Source: Spirochaetia bacterium (GTDB taxonomy: Bacteria; Spirochaetota; Spirochaetia; Treponematales; Breznakiellaceae). From it: a DNA stretch of 63,799 nucleotides. The stretch spans positions 1 through 63,799 of the forward strand of contig BOAU01000003.1 in the NCBI GenBank assembly GCA_026002025.1. The letters run 5' to 3'. Numbering within the stretch: the stretch's first letter is position 1; every line of letters begins with the position of its first letter. Made by a program: the position numbers and the translations under genes. The notes under the pieces are model-generated. The model did no database searches, was not told where the DNA came from, and saw only the letters and a program-made list of their open reading frames with translations. Below, in pieces: positions 36,430 to 45,679 of the stretch.

Positions 36430-36446
36430 TATTGTAATGTACAATA
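36430..36446. promoter_or_regulatory. 17-bp palindromic operator candidate
   Basis: TATTGTAATGTACAATA is a perfect inverted repeat with 7-bp arms around ATG. It lies between the divergent chitobiose phosphorylase and binding-protein genes, just upstream of the -35 box at 36453. Outer TTGTCA and TTGACAA motifs extend the symmetry loosely. The regulator is not identifiable in the window. Confidence 0.6.
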
Positions 36447-36452
36447 TCCTAA

Positions 36453-36481
36453 TTGACAATGTTCCAAGCAAGTATTATACT
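36453..36481 (+). promoter_or_regulatory. Sigma-70 type promoter of importer operon
   Basis: Consensus -35 TTGACA at 36453-36458 and -10 TATACT at 36476-36481 with exactly 17 bases between them, 36 bases before the binding-protein start codon at 36518. Confidence 0.82.
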
Positions 36482-36517
36482 ATTAGAGTAAACTATTTAA
36501 ACTTCATGGAGGAAAAA

Positions 36518-37885
36518 ATGAAGAATGTGAAGAAATTGGTTTCTTTAGCCCTGATCCTGGCGGTCGTATCGACTGCCGTGTTTGCGGGCGGTGGCGGGGA
36601 CAAGTCCTCGGGCAGCGGCAGCAGCAGCGGCCAGATCGAACTGCGGGTAGTGGCCTACACGGATTTGACGGCCCCTAATGCGGCCAACGGAATCGAGCGG
36701 ATCTGGGGTACCTTTGAGAAGGCCAACCCGGATATCAAGCTTATTCGGGAAGATCTCTACAATGAGGCCTATCACGAGAAGGTGGCGGCCTATGCGGCGG
36801 CGGGACAGCTTCCCGATGTGCTCTATGCGTGGCCGGCGGGACGTTCCAGTACCCTGCACGAGCGGAAGCTCCTGAAGGATCTGGCACCGCTCATTAAGAA
36901 AGACGGGCTTGATAAACTGTACAACCCGCTGGTGCTTGACGGTTCGGCTCAGGCCGGCGGTTACCTTGCGGTGCTTCCTTTAACGGTTACGTCCAGCCAT
37001 GCCTTCTACATCAATAACGAAGTATTGCGGGCCAACAACCTTCAGCCTGCCAAGACCTATGCGGAACTCAAGGCCCAGGTGGCAACCCTCAAGGCCAAGG
37101 GTATTGAGACGGTTATTATGGATAACCAGAGCGACTGGGTTATGCAGTCCTGCCTCTATTCCACCGTTCTTGGCCGTTTTGCCGGCGCCGATTGGGAAAA
37201 ACGTATTCTTTCCGGTCAGGCGAAATTCACCGACCCTGACTTTGTGGCTTCCCTTGAGTTCATCAAGACCATTTATGATGACGGTGTAATTAACCCTGCC
37301 ATTTCCCTCAGCGCCGCCTATGGCGACGGTATCGGCAAATTTGCCAATGGTCAGGGCGCGTACTTTGTTGACGGCGACTGGCGCGCCGCCGGGTTTATCA
37401 CCGATAAGTCCACCGGTCAGGCGGTTATTCCCCCTGCACGGCAGCCCAACTTCCAGATCACCGTGTTCCCCGATATTGCAGGAGCCAAGCTTAACAAGTC
37501 CACCTCCACAACCCTGGGAACAGGCTATGGGATCAGTGCGGCTGTTCCCGCCGGTTCCGCGAAAGAAGAAGCGGCCTGGCGTCTGGTTAAGTGGCTGGTG
37601 GGGACTGAAATCCAGACCTACCAGTTGGAAACCGGCGGTATTACTGCCCCCGCAGTTACCAACATTGACGTGTCCAAGCTGCCCCTGGAACCGCTCCAGG
37701 TTGGTATTGTTAACCTTCCCACCCAGTACACCACCGGTACGGCGGTATTCGACGCCGCCCTTGACGCATCGATCGCCAACGTGGTGAACATCGGCTTGCA
37801 GGAAATCGGCCTTGGCGCCAAAACCCCGGCCCGTGTTGCCCAGGAAGTTCAGGCTGCTTATGATGCCTGGAAAGCTGCGCACTAA
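36518..37885 (+). CDS. ABC transporter extracellular sugar-binding protein (MsmE/UgpB type)
   Basis: 455 residues from the ATG at 36518, which follows GGAGG by 6 bases; an earlier frame start at 36437 is unsupported. Signal peptide VKKLVSLALILAVVSTAVFAGGGGD, then a glycine/serine-rich spacer and a family 1 solute-binding domain (NPDIKLIREDLYNEAYHEKVAAYAAAGQLPDVLYAW). Likely ligand is a di- or oligosaccharide; the divergent chitobiose phosphorylase suggests chitobiose, but this is inference. A stem-loop after the stop separates it from the permease genes, a common way to make more binding protein than channel. Confidence 0.9.
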   Translation: MKNVKKLVSLALILAVVSTAVFAGGGGDKSSGSGSSSGQIELRVVAYTDLTAPNAANGIERIWGTFEKANPDIKLIREDLYNEAYHEKVAAYAAAGQLPDVLYAWPAGRSSTLHERKLLKDLAPLIKKDGLDKLYNPLVLDGSAQAGGYLAVLPLTVTSSHAFYINNEVLRANNLQPAKTYAELKAQVATLKAKGIETVIMDNQSDWVMQSCLYSTVLGRFAGADWEKRILSGQAKFTDPDFVASLEFIKTIYDDGVINPAISLSAAYGDGIGKFANGQGAYFVDGDWRAAGFITDKSTGQAVIPPARQPNFQITVFPDIAGAKLNKSTSTTLGTGYGISAAVPAGSAKEEAAWRLVKWLVGTEIQTYQLETGGITAPAVTNIDVSKLPLEPLQVGIVNLPTQYTTGTAVFDAALDASIANVVNIGLQEIGLGAKTPARVAQEVQAAYDAWKAAH

Positions 37886-37906
37886 GCGTTTCGTTTAATA
37901 AAAAGT

Positions 37907-37948
37907 AAAAGAGGCTGTTCGGATTTAACTCCCGCAACAGCCTCTTTT
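37907..37948 (+). terminator. Intercistronic stem-loop/attenuator
   Basis: 13-bp perfect arms AAAAGAGGCTGTT (37907-37919) and AACAGCCTCTTTT (37936-37948) with a 16-base loop, located between the binding-protein gene and the first permease gene of the same operon. Its T-rich 3' arm can act as a partial terminator or an mRNA 3'-end stabiliser. Confidence 0.85.
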
Positions 37949-37978
37949 GTTATCCGGTCCTTGTAATAGGAGAAAATC

Positions 37979-38884
37979 GTGGCAGATATATCTTCCAGAA
38001 AGGAACAGCGCAGCGCCTATTTGCTGCTCGCCCTTCCCGCAGTACTTATCTATCTTTTTGTGGTGGCCTTTCCAACAATCTTTTCCGTTGTTTTAAGTTT
38101 GAGTAATTACAACGGCGGGAAAATTTTTGGGAATTCCAGCGTCAAATTGGTGGGCTTCCAAAGTTATATTTCAATTTTTACCGATCCCAACGGGTATTTT
38201 TATGTTGCCCTGAAAAACAATATGCTCATTGTGCTGGTATCCGTGTTTGGGCAGATACCCCTGGGCTTTGCCTTGGCCTATATTCTTTCACGTAAACTGG
38301 TGAAAGGCTCTGACTTTTTCCAGACCGTCATATACCTGCCCAACGTGATCTCCGCAATCATCATCGGTATTTTGATGAAGAGCTTCTTTTTGAATTCCAG
38401 CAGTGTCTACGTGGAAATTATGAAGGCGTTAAACCCTGCCTTCGAGTTCGCCCTTAACAAGAACCCCATGGGACCGGTGCTCATCGTCATGCTCTGGATG
38501 TATACCGGTATGTACGTGATCATCTTCCTGGCAAATATCCAGCGGATTGATGTGGCGATCATCGAGGCCGCCAAGATAGACGGCGCCACCGAAGCGCAGG
38601 TGCTTTGGCACATCATCCTCCCCACCCTGTCGGGGGTCATTGTTACCAGCGCAATTCTGGCGATTTCAGGTTCCCTTAAATCCTACGATCTGCTCTTTGC
38701 CATGACCGGCGGCGGACCGGCGAACCGCACCAGCGTCCTTTCACTGTATATGTACATGATGGCGTTCCGGGGCGCTCCGAACTACCCATTGGCAAACGCA
38801 ATTTCTACGGTGATGGTCATTATCAGTTTCATATTGATAGGTGTTACCAAGGTTACGGAAAAACGCTTCGGCGGGAAGGAGTAG
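37979..38884 (+). CDS. Sugar ABC transporter permease (UgpA/MsmF type)
   Basis: 301 residues, six membrane helices, EAA loop IIEAAKIDGATEAQVLWHIILPTLSGVI. It is a CUT1 permease of the UgpA/MsmF subtype. The start is GTG with AGGAG 7 bases upstream. It is followed 6 bases later by its partner. Together with the upstream binding protein it forms an importer without an ATPase gene. Confidence 0.93.
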   Translation: MADISSRKEQRSAYLLLALPAVLIYLFVVAFPTIFSVVLSLSNYNGGKIFGNSSVKLVGFQSYISIFTDPNGYFYVALKNNMLIVLVSVFGQIPLGFALAYILSRKLVKGSDFFQTVIYLPNVISAIIIGILMKSFFLNSSSVYVEIMKALNPAFEFALNKNPMGPVLIVMLWMYTGMYVIIFLANIQRIDVAIIEAAKIDGATEAQVLWHIILPTLSGVIVTSAILAISGSLKSYDLLFAMTGGGPANRTSVLSLYMYMMAFRGAPNYPLANAISTVMVIISFILIGVTKVTEKRFGGKE

Positions 38885-38890
38885 TAAAAA

Positions 38891-39733
38891 ATGGCTGATG
38901 TACGCAAAGGTCCCATCTGGGCCAAGATTCTGATTTACATTGTGCTGGCTATTTTCACGGTGATGGCCATTTATCCCATTCTCTGGATGGTTATCCAGTC
39001 TTTTAAGACCACCCAGGAATATATCACCAGCAGCAAGCTGGCGCTTCCCAAGATTTGGTTCTTTGGGAATTATCCCTATGCGTGGCGCCTGGCCAAGCTG
39101 GGGACCCTGATGTTAAACAGCGTCTTCTATACGGTGATCACCGTAGCCTCCGTGATTGTGCTGGGCTGTATGGCGGGCTTTGCCTTCGCGAAGATACCCT
39201 CCAAAGCCACAACGGGCCTGCACGGCATGTTTATCGTGGGGATTCTCCTCACCCTGCAATCGATCATGGTGCCCCTCTTCCTCATGATGAACGCGGTTGG
39301 TTTGTATGATACCCGGCTCGGGGTGCTCATCCCCTATATCGGCCTGGGGCTCCCCATGTCGGTGTACCTGGCCACAGACTTTGTCAAAAGCGTCCCGGAT
39401 GCGCTGGTGGAGTCCGCCCGGATCGACGGGGCCAAATATCTGAAGATCTTCGGCAGTATTATCCTCCCGATGATTGCCCCGGTGGCCATGACCATCGGCA
39501 TCCTTACCTTCTCAGGCACCTGGAACGAATTCATGCTGATCAACATCCTCACATCCAACGATGCCATTAAATCGCTGCCGGTGGGTATCAACAAGTTCGC
39601 GGGCCAGCTCGCCACGGATTACGGCAAGCAGTTCTCCGCCCTGACCATCGGCATGATCCCCATGGTGGCCTTCTATTTGATCTTCCGCAAGCAGATCACC
39701 AAGGGAGTCGCCGCGGGAGCAGTGAAGGGATAG
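38891..39733 (+). CDS. Sugar ABC transporter permease (UgpE/MsmG type)
   Basis: 280 residues with six membrane segments. The EAA loop is LVESARIDGAKYLKIFGSIILPMIAPVAM, where the usual Glu-Ala-Ala is Glu-Ser-Ala, and the C-terminus FYLIFRKQITKGVAAGAVKG is typical for the UgpE/MsmG subtype. AAGGAG lies about 10 bases before the ATG. It is the last gene of the operon, ended by a strong hairpin 15 bases downstream. Confidence 0.93.
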   Translation: MADVRKGPIWAKILIYIVLAIFTVMAIYPILWMVIQSFKTTQEYITSSKLALPKIWFFGNYPYAWRLAKLGTLMLNSVFYTVITVASVIVLGCMAGFAFAKIPSKATTGLHGMFIVGILLTLQSIMVPLFLMMNAVGLYDTRLGVLIPYIGLGLPMSVYLATDFVKSVPDALVESARIDGAKYLKIFGSIILPMIAPVAMTIGILTFSGTWNEFMLINILTSNDAIKSLPVGINKFAGQLATDYGKQFSALTIGMIPMVAFYLIFRKQITKGVAAGAVKG

Positions 39734-39747
39734 TGTAAATTCGAAAA

Positions 39748-39819
39748 AACCACGGACCACACGGACCACACAGACAGATTAACGCGTCTTTGTCCGTGCT
39801 GTCCGTGAGGTCCGTGGTT
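39748..39819. terminator. Large bidirectional hairpin terminator
   Basis: Outer arms AACCACGGACC (39748-39758) and GGTCCGTGGTT (39809-39819) are perfect, and the inside continues pairing through repeated CACGGAC/GTCCGTG units. A-rich and T-rich flanks on each side allow it to end transcription from both the importer operon and the opposing GH50-like gene. Confidence 0.8.
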
Positions 39820-39839
39820 AAATTTGGATTTGCTGCCTA

Positions 39840-41912
39840 TCAGTAACCGATCATTGGAATTGTTTTTGGCATTCGGCTGTAGGCGGGTGTTTCTCCGTTC
39901 CGTACTTTATAGAGGACCTTGGCTGTTTCCAGGTTTGCCGCCATAAGCTCCTTGTGGGGCCGCATGCAGACATCGACCATGCCGATCTGATAATTTTCCC
40001 CGTCGAAGCGGCCAAGGCAGTGCTGGTCATTGTACTGGAACCAGTGCGCCCCAACGCCGCAGGGGTGGGCTGCAACCTTCTCCACAAAATGACGGTACAT
40101 GACCGCCCGCTCCTCCTGATTCGCCACGCCCTTAAGCCCCGTGGCAGGAAGGCCGCGGTCCAATGCGCCGGCGTGGAATTCACCCATTATGATCGGAAGG
40201 TCAACCCCGGCATTTACCACAAAGTCCATATCATTGGTGGGATCAAAGGAATAGCAATTTATTGAGAACACATCAAAATATTCCCAGCCGGCCATCATGC
40301 CCGGATTATCCGCCTTGGACCAGCGGAGACCCAGGTTCAAATGATTCCTGTCAATTTTCCGGCACGCCTCTGCGGGTATGCGGACATACTCCCGGATAAG
40401 GCGGGTTGAAAAGACGTTGATGTCCGGTTTCGATCCGGGATAATCAACAGAACAGCAATTAACCGGCCTGTTTAAATCCTCAAATGAGGCAAAACCCGAT
40501 CCCCAGACAGTGTTCAGCCTGTCAATCGAAAGCGAATACTTTTCTTTTAGATCTCCTATCAGGGTTTTTTTGCAATAACTTTCTTCCGGGTTGTGAAGCA
40601 CTTCGTCTGCGATTGCAAGGTTCGGCACAAAATTGAATTCCGGCTCGTTGCGGAGGAAGTAACCGATGAGCCAGGGATCATCCTTCCATTCTTCCAGTTG
40701 GGCCGCGAACTTTTCCGCGTTATCTGCGTATTCCGGGGAAAACACATCAGGGAAATCCCGGAAAATTAGTTTTGCTGTTCCGGGGAATTCGGCTATTTGA
40801 CGGACATAGGGAATTTTTGATCTGCCGTTGTTGACCCCAAGGCCGGGAAAATTACCCTGGGAATTAACGCCGTTGCCCATCAATAAATGACAGGACATCT
40901 CTTCCCACTTTTCAAGCCAGGCGTCGCCGTATACACGGCGGATATTGGCCTGGCAAAAGTTAAACATTTTATAAAAGGTCGGTTCCATAAAGAGGGTGCG
41001 TTGCCTTGTGCCAATATCGTAGCAGTCTTTGAATTTGGGGTCCGCGGGATCGGGCAGCGAATCGCAAAATTTTTCGCCGTAGTCCACGCGCCCGCCCTCG
41101 CCCGGACGGGTGCCGCAGGGCCCAAGGGAAAAATAATCACAGCCATCCGGGTCTGTAAGGTGCCAGCGCCCGTCGGCTGTTTTTATGGTAGAAAAGAAAC
41201 CGGTCCCTTCTTTAAGTTTGCGCTTTGAGTCTCCGCCCCATTTATTCCAATCCGCAATTTGATATTCCGCCAGCCCCTCGTTCTCCTTCATGACTGTTTT
41301 CAATTCTTCAAAACTATGAATTTTGCCGGGCCAGTCCCTGGGTTTCCATTGGCCGAACTCGTCCACGAGTTTAATGTCCGGCAGGGGGAATTCCTTTGGC
41401 TTTTCATTGGTCAGATAAAAATTCTCGTAAACCACATGAACATCGTGAAAGGTTTCGGAAACACCGAGCTCAACGCGGACCACATCCTTGATTGGTGTGC
41501 GGAGGCCGTGGACTACGGTTTTCAGCGTACCGGGATTCTGGTTTGTATAAATGGAGCCGTTGTCCAGCCAATGTAAATCGAAGCAGATCTGAGTCTTTAC
41601 ACGGGGCAACAGGCCGAAACGGAACCTGATTCTGCCGTTTTCAGCCTCTTTAACATTGACGTCATCAATTTCACTTTCAACGTCTTCTTTCGGCGCATCC
41701 GGAAGTTTCATGAAAAACCGCGTCAGCATGGCAACCGAATGATCCTCATTTACCGTAATGCTGCCGACAATATAGCGGTATGGGGTTGCGGGAATTCCTT
41801 CCAGGGAAACGCCGCCCCCCGACGCATCCAGCACAATCTCCGCACGTTCCGCCGTGCCGGATGTCACCTTTGCCTTACGGGCGATGGATTTGGTAAAATC
41901 AATTTTCTGCAT
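39840..41912 (-). CDS. GH50-like (beta-agarase family) glycosidase
   Basis: 690 residues. An N-terminal beta-rich domain of about 200 residues precedes a TIM-barrel. The acid/base glutamate is likely in GYFLRNEPEFNF and the nucleophile in PIIMGEFHAGALDRGLPATG; the latter block and VGAHWFQYNDQHCLGRFDGENYQIG are characteristic of GH50. Characterised GH50 enzymes are beta-agarases acting on galactans. No signal peptide is present, so it may act on imported galacto-oligosaccharides. AAGGAG precedes ATG. It follows the fucosidase gene by 16 bases, suggesting a fucosylated galactan substrate; true specificity is uncertain. Confidence 0.78.
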   Translation of the reverse strand: MQKIDFTKSIARKAKVTSGTAERAEIVLDASGGGVSLEGIPATPYRYIVGSITVNEDHSVAMLTRFFMKLPDAPKEDVESEIDDVNVKEAENGRIRFRFGLLPRVKTQICFDLHWLDNGSIYTNQNPGTLKTVVHGLRTPIKDVVRVELGVSETFHDVHVVYENFYLTNEKPKEFPLPDIKLVDEFGQWKPRDWPGKIHSFEELKTVMKENEGLAEYQIADWNKWGGDSKRKLKEGTGFFSTIKTADGRWHLTDPDGCDYFSLGPCGTRPGEGGRVDYGEKFCDSLPDPADPKFKDCYDIGTRQRTLFMEPTFYKMFNFCQANIRRVYGDAWLEKWEEMSCHLLMGNGVNSQGNFPGLGVNNGRSKIPYVRQIAEFPGTAKLIFRDFPDVFSPEYADNAEKFAAQLEEWKDDPWLIGYFLRNEPEFNFVPNLAIADEVLHNPEESYCKKTLIGDLKEKYSLSIDRLNTVWGSGFASFEDLNRPVNCCSVDYPGSKPDINVFSTRLIREYVRIPAEACRKIDRNHLNLGLRWSKADNPGMMAGWEYFDVFSINCYSFDPTNDMDFVVNAGVDLPIIMGEFHAGALDRGLPATGLKGVANQEERAVMYRHFVEKVAAHPCGVGAHWFQYNDQHCLGRFDGENYQIGMVDVCMRPHKELMAANLETAKVLYKVRNGETPAYSRMPKTIPMIGY

Positions 41913-41928
41913 ATCCTGGCTCCTTTTA

Positions 41929-43212
41929 CTATGGTATCAGTTTTTGTACCAGTTTATCCAGCGTCAAATGGACGATAGTATCCGGCCCGGCAGGCAAATT
42001 ATGAGGAAAAACGATCGATACGCCGTGGGTATTCTGCGTGAAAGGGAGCGATTCACCGGAAAGGAGACGGCAAGCAATAATGCGATACCCGGTGAGCGGC
42101 AGTAAAGCAAAGGCCGCAGTATCCAGAATATGAATATAAACATTATTTTCACGGTACGTTGTACCAAAAACGCCATCAACAGGTTCCACCGGGCCGCCCC
42201 GTGTTTTATAAACTGCCTCGCCGTTTGTTTTAAGCCATGCGCCGATATTCCGCATACGGCCGGTAATTTCCGGCCTTAGTTTTCCGTCTTTGTCCGGGCC
42301 GACATTCAAAAGCCAATTCCCATCCCGGCAGATAACATTTACCATCATACGGATAAGCCAGTCAAAATTATGAACATTGTCATCCGGTACAAAACCCCAG
42401 GAACTGCTGATGCTCATGTTCTTTTCCCAGGGAATGGGAAGGATTCTCCCGGTAATTTCATGGGGACCTTCATCACATTGAAAATCCCCTTCCCAGCCGG
42501 AACGGGGATTGATCAATGTTTTGGGATTGTTTTGCCGGACGATCTTGTTTAGTTTTACCGGCTCCCAAAACCATGCACTGGAAGCATCGGTGCCCTGGTG
42601 GGCAAGCCAGCCGCCATCGTACCACATAATGTCGATAGGACCGTAATTCCCGGTCAGTTCTGCAACCTGGGCATAGCATTGCTGTTTCATTAATTCAGCG
42701 TTTTCCCTCAGACCCCTTGGATCGAAGTAACCGGGAAAGCGCCAGTCCATGGGTGAATAATAGAGCCCAACCCGCAGTCCGGCTTTACGGCAGGCATCAG
42801 TATATTCTTTTACAAAATCCCGGTGCGATGCCGTATTGAAAGTGGTAAACCCTTCGTAAGAACCCGGACTGTTCCAGAGTGAAAAACCATCGTGATGTTT
42901 TGTCACCAGCACCATATATGCGGCGCCAAAGTCCTTTGCCAGGGTACATAGTTCATCCATTTGAAAATTATGCGGATTAAATTGATCCGCCAGAGCCTTG
43001 TATGTAGTCCAGGGTATCTGCTCATTGTGACGCACCCATTCACCGCGGCCCAAAATTGAATACAGACCCCAATGGACAAACATACCGATTTTTGCGTCCC
43101 TCCACCATTGCATATCCGAAGGTTGTAGATTGAGTTCCCCGCACTGCACCCCGTCAATGCTTTTTAAATTGATAGAAGATTTGAACATGGATTGAAGTTC
43201 TGCACCGGTCAT
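41929..43212 (-). CDS. GH29 alpha-L-fucosidase
   Basis: 427 residues from the ATG at 43212; a longer frame to 43320 would overlap the preceding gene. GH29 hallmarks: WWRDAKIGMFVHWGLYS, GAAYMVLVTKHHDGFSLWNS, GLRVGLYYSPMDWRFP, the nucleophile Asp in IDIMWYDGGW, and the C-terminal DGNWLLNVGPDKDGKLRPE. It removes terminal alpha-L-fucose. No signal peptide, so it is intracellular. It belongs to the minus-strand group led by the LplB/LplC permeases and binding protein, with the GH50-like gene last. Confidence 0.93.
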   Translation of the reverse strand: MTGAELQSMFKSSINLKSIDGVQCGELNLQPSDMQWWRDAKIGMFVHWGLYSILGRGEWVRHNEQIPWTTYKALADQFNPHNFQMDELCTLAKDFGAAYMVLVTKHHDGFSLWNSPGSYEGFTTFNTASHRDFVKEYTDACRKAGLRVGLYYSPMDWRFPGYFDPRGLRENAELMKQQCYAQVAELTGNYGPIDIMWYDGGWLAHQGTDASSAWFWEPVKLNKIVRQNNPKTLINPRSGWEGDFQCDEGPHEITGRILPIPWEKNMSISSSWGFVPDDNVHNFDWLIRMMVNVICRDGNWLLNVGPDKDGKLRPEITGRMRNIGAWLKTNGEAVYKTRGGPVEPVDGVFGTTYRENNVYIHILDTAAFALLPLTGYRIIACRLLSGESLPFTQNTHGVSIVFPHNLPAGPDTIVHLTLDKLVQKLIP

Positions 43213-43279
43213 CGTGTCTTCTTTATTTCCATAAATAGAGGGCGAAACAAGCGCCGGAAAGTTCCACCCTCTACAATTC

Positions 43280-43864
43280 CTACCATTGCCGAGGTTCAAA
43301 CTCCTTCGGAGTTTCCACAAGCCGAACTGATTCTCCTGTCAATTCCAGTACAAAAAAACCAACACTTTGGGCATACCTCTGTACATCGGGATCGACCATG
43401 CCGCCAGCCATTGCCCCAAGCAATTTTTTTTCTTTACATTCAGCGGGTGGATATTTTCGTATTAATTCCATTCGTTTCAGGTGATGATCAATATCATCTT
43501 TTTTGTCCAATTCACGTTTTACTTCAACCGCCAGAGCATACTCGCCATTTGAAAGCAAAATATCAATATCTGTAAGAACCTGATTGTTTTCATCAAACAG
43601 TGGTATGCGAGGATATGCCCGTTTGAAATTGTATGGATAGCTATCAAATTTTTCCCACAGTCTGGCAGCGATAAGAGTTTCAACAAGTTCACCCACCGAC
43701 CGGTTCAAACCGCCGACATTTTTAGACACTTCCTTAACTGTCTTTACCATTTCATCAATGCGTTCGTCAGTTTTCCGCATCTGCTCCCGATTTTCCATAA
43801 GAGCCGCCCAAACTTGCTCAAAGCTGAGACCCATCTGCGGTTGTTGTGTTGCTGTAGTTGCCAT
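43280..43864 (-). CDS. DUF3782-like protein, coiled coil plus PD-(D/E)XK-type fold
   Basis: 194 residues from the ATG at 43864, chosen for GGAGG 5 bases upstream. The N-terminal half is an amphipathic helix (MRKTDERIDEMVKTVKEVSKNVGGLNRSV). The C-terminal half has restriction-endonuclease-like elements: TDIDILLSNGEYALAVEVKRE (Asp...Glu-x-Lys) followed by KKDDIDHHLKRMELIR. Such DUF3782-type proteins are common in spirochaetes and cyanobacteria and have no established function. It interrupts a carbohydrate operon, which suggests it is an unrelated insertion. Confidence 0.75.
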   Translation of the reverse strand: MATTATQQPQMGLSFEQVWAALMENREQMRKTDERIDEMVKTVKEVSKNVGGLNRSVGELVETLIAARLWEKFDSYPYNFKRAYPRIPLFDENNQVLTDIDILLSNGEYALAVEVKRELDKKDDIDHHLKRMELIRKYPPAECKEKKLLGAMAGGMVDPDVQRYAQSVGFFVLELTGESVRLVETPKEFEPRQW

Positions 43865-43954
43865 AAGCACCTCCATACTATCTAAAGTATAACACAAATA
43901 AAAATGAAACGGTACAGGGTTCTTTTCAGCATTAAGGATTTTTTTTTATAAAGA

Positions 43955-44086
43955 GGTTTGCCCAATTCCGTTGGAGGAAACAACCGGAACAAGGCAAACC
44001 CCAAAGTATTTTTAGGCCTGGAGTTTCGGCAAGCGGCCTACCGGCCGCCGCCGAAACTCCCCAGTGATTCAGCGTAGCTGAATCAC
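43955..44086. repeat. Cluster of three hairpins downstream of binding-protein gene
   Basis: GGTTTGCC/GGCAAACC arms at 43955-43962 and 43993-44000, GGAGTTTCGGC/GCCGAAACTCC arms at 44020-44030 and 44050-44060 with an inner GCGGCC/GGCCGC stem, and GTGATTCAGC/GCTGAATCAC at 44064-44086. They fill the gap after the stop of the minus-strand binding-protein gene, so they probably end or stabilise that message. Confidence 0.75.
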
Positions 44087-45628
44087 CTACTTTTTGTACA
44101 CGGCGTCCAGTTGTGACTGAACGTTGGTGAGTACCTGTTCGTACCCTGCGTTGCGCAGCGCGGCCCTGAATTCCGCGACATACTGCTCGGCATTGTCGAA
44201 TTTACCGAACACGATACGCGGCATATAGGTGTTGTACACGTTGGAAAGGTTATCCAACTGGGAGTTGATGGGAGTGAGGTCGAAGACCACCTGCCCGTAG
44301 GGATAGGGGATGGAAACTTTGTCGTAGGTGGCGAAGAGGTTCTCGATTGCCGGCCAATCCAGATCGCCGTTGCGGAGCTCCAGGTCATCGTTGCGGCCCC
44401 ACCAGTAGTTGGTGGTGACGCCGTTCAAGGCGTTATCCCAGCCCGCGGGGCGGGTAAAGTTACGGCCGCTCAGGTTATAATCCTTGCCTTCGATTCCGTA
44501 GTTAAAGAGCCGGTAGATTTCCGGGTCATTGCGGATAAGGTCATAGACCATCAGGGCCCGTTCGGGGTTCTTTGACTTCGCCGCCACTGCCATGGCTCCA
44601 TGGGTAATGTTAAGGGAGATAACGTTGTTCTGTTCTTCACCGAACCAGAAGAAACCCACATCGGAGCCGGGGAAATTTTTGGTCATCGCAGGCCGGATCG
44701 ATCCCATCCAGGTCTGTGTATGGTGCTGGTCCGCGCCGGTAAGGCCGGCCTTCAGTTTTTCAGCGGTGTCGCTCGTGTTGTTCAGCACGTCTTCCCGCCA
44801 GTAACCGGCGTCATTCCACTTCTTCTGGTTCCGGGCAAAGTTGATAAGCTCATTTCCTTCAATAAAGTACCGGGAAAGCTTGTAGGGGTTAGTTTTGGAT
44901 TCACCCATGAACAGGCCGATCCTGAGTCCTTCAATGAAGATATTTGGGGTGTGGGAAGCATTCCAGCCGCCGGCCAGTTGATCCACAATACTGGCGGCAG
45001 CTTCAGCATCCCAGGGAACTATCCCCTTGGCGGTCTTTACATACTGGAAATACTTTTCCAGGTCCGTCCAGCTGTGTACCCCATTGGCAAGCCCCGCTTC
45101 TTTGGCCCAGTCGCCCCGGTACATAAAGCCGTGGTTGGTCCACTGCGAGTAGTTATCTTCCGGGATAAGGTAGATTTTGCCGTTCAGTTTGCAGAGTTCC
45201 CAATTGGACTGGGGAACCTGGGCCCAGGTTTTGGGGGCGTAGGTTTTCAGCAGATCCTCGGTCAGGGGGAGGAACGCGCCGTTACGGGAATTGGGCCATG
45301 CGTCCAGCCAGTCCGTTGCGGTTCCCACCAGGTCAATGGAACCATCCTGGGATGCGAGGGTCAGGTTGTAGTTGGTCAGATAGTCGGTCCACTCGATCCA
45401 GCGGATACGGATTTCGGCGTTCACCTTTTCGGTCAGCTTCTGGTTGATCACCTTGAGCACCGCTTCGGTTTCGTTGGTGGGGATGTCCCCGGTGGTCATG
45501 TAGGTAATAACTACATGTTTGGACATGTCCGACCCGGCGCCCGCAGACGACTGCCCCCCCCCGCCGGCAAACACCGGGATGCCAATCACGAGAACCGCTA
45601 AAAGCACAAGAACGATTTTCTTCATCAT
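44087..45628 (-). CDS. ABC transporter extracellular sugar-binding protein (LplA/YtcQ type)
   Basis: 513 residues. The signal peptide KIVLVLLAVLVIGIPVFAGGGGQ is followed by a Gly/Ser spacer. The mature protein begins VITYMTTGDIPTNETEAVLKVINQKL, a pattern of the LplA/YtcQ binding proteins that include a DUF3502-like C-terminal region (here INSQLDNLSNVYNTYMPRIVFG and ending VLTNVQSQLDAVYKK). AAGGAG lies 5 bases before the ATG. It follows the two permease genes of the same subtype, the third importer of this window. Confidence 0.9.
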   Translation of the reverse strand: MMKKIVLVLLAVLVIGIPVFAGGGGQSSAGAGSDMSKHVVITYMTTGDIPTNETEAVLKVINQKLTEKVNAEIRIRWIEWTDYLTNYNLTLASQDGSIDLVGTATDWLDAWPNSRNGAFLPLTEDLLKTYAPKTWAQVPQSNWELCKLNGKIYLIPEDNYSQWTNHGFMYRGDWAKEAGLANGVHSWTDLEKYFQYVKTAKGIVPWDAEAAASIVDQLAGGWNASHTPNIFIEGLRIGLFMGESKTNPYKLSRYFIEGNELINFARNQKKWNDAGYWREDVLNNTSDTAEKLKAGLTGADQHHTQTWMGSIRPAMTKNFPGSDVGFFWFGEEQNNVISLNITHGAMAVAAKSKNPERALMVYDLIRNDPEIYRLFNYGIEGKDYNLSGRNFTRPAGWDNALNGVTTNYWWGRNDDLELRNGDLDWPAIENLFATYDKVSIPYPYGQVVFDLTPINSQLDNLSNVYNTYMPRIVFGKFDNAEQYVAEFRAALRNAGYEQVLTNVQSQLDAVYKK

Positions 45629-45679
45629 AAAAACTCCTTATCAATTTATATTCTTCGTCAACGACGAATTAATACGCTG

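Noticed and set aside
44600..45601. 333-codon plus-strand frame opposite the third binding-protein gene
   Set aside because: Antisense shadow of a clear signal-peptide-bearing binding protein; repetitive Gly/Val composition typical of such shadows.
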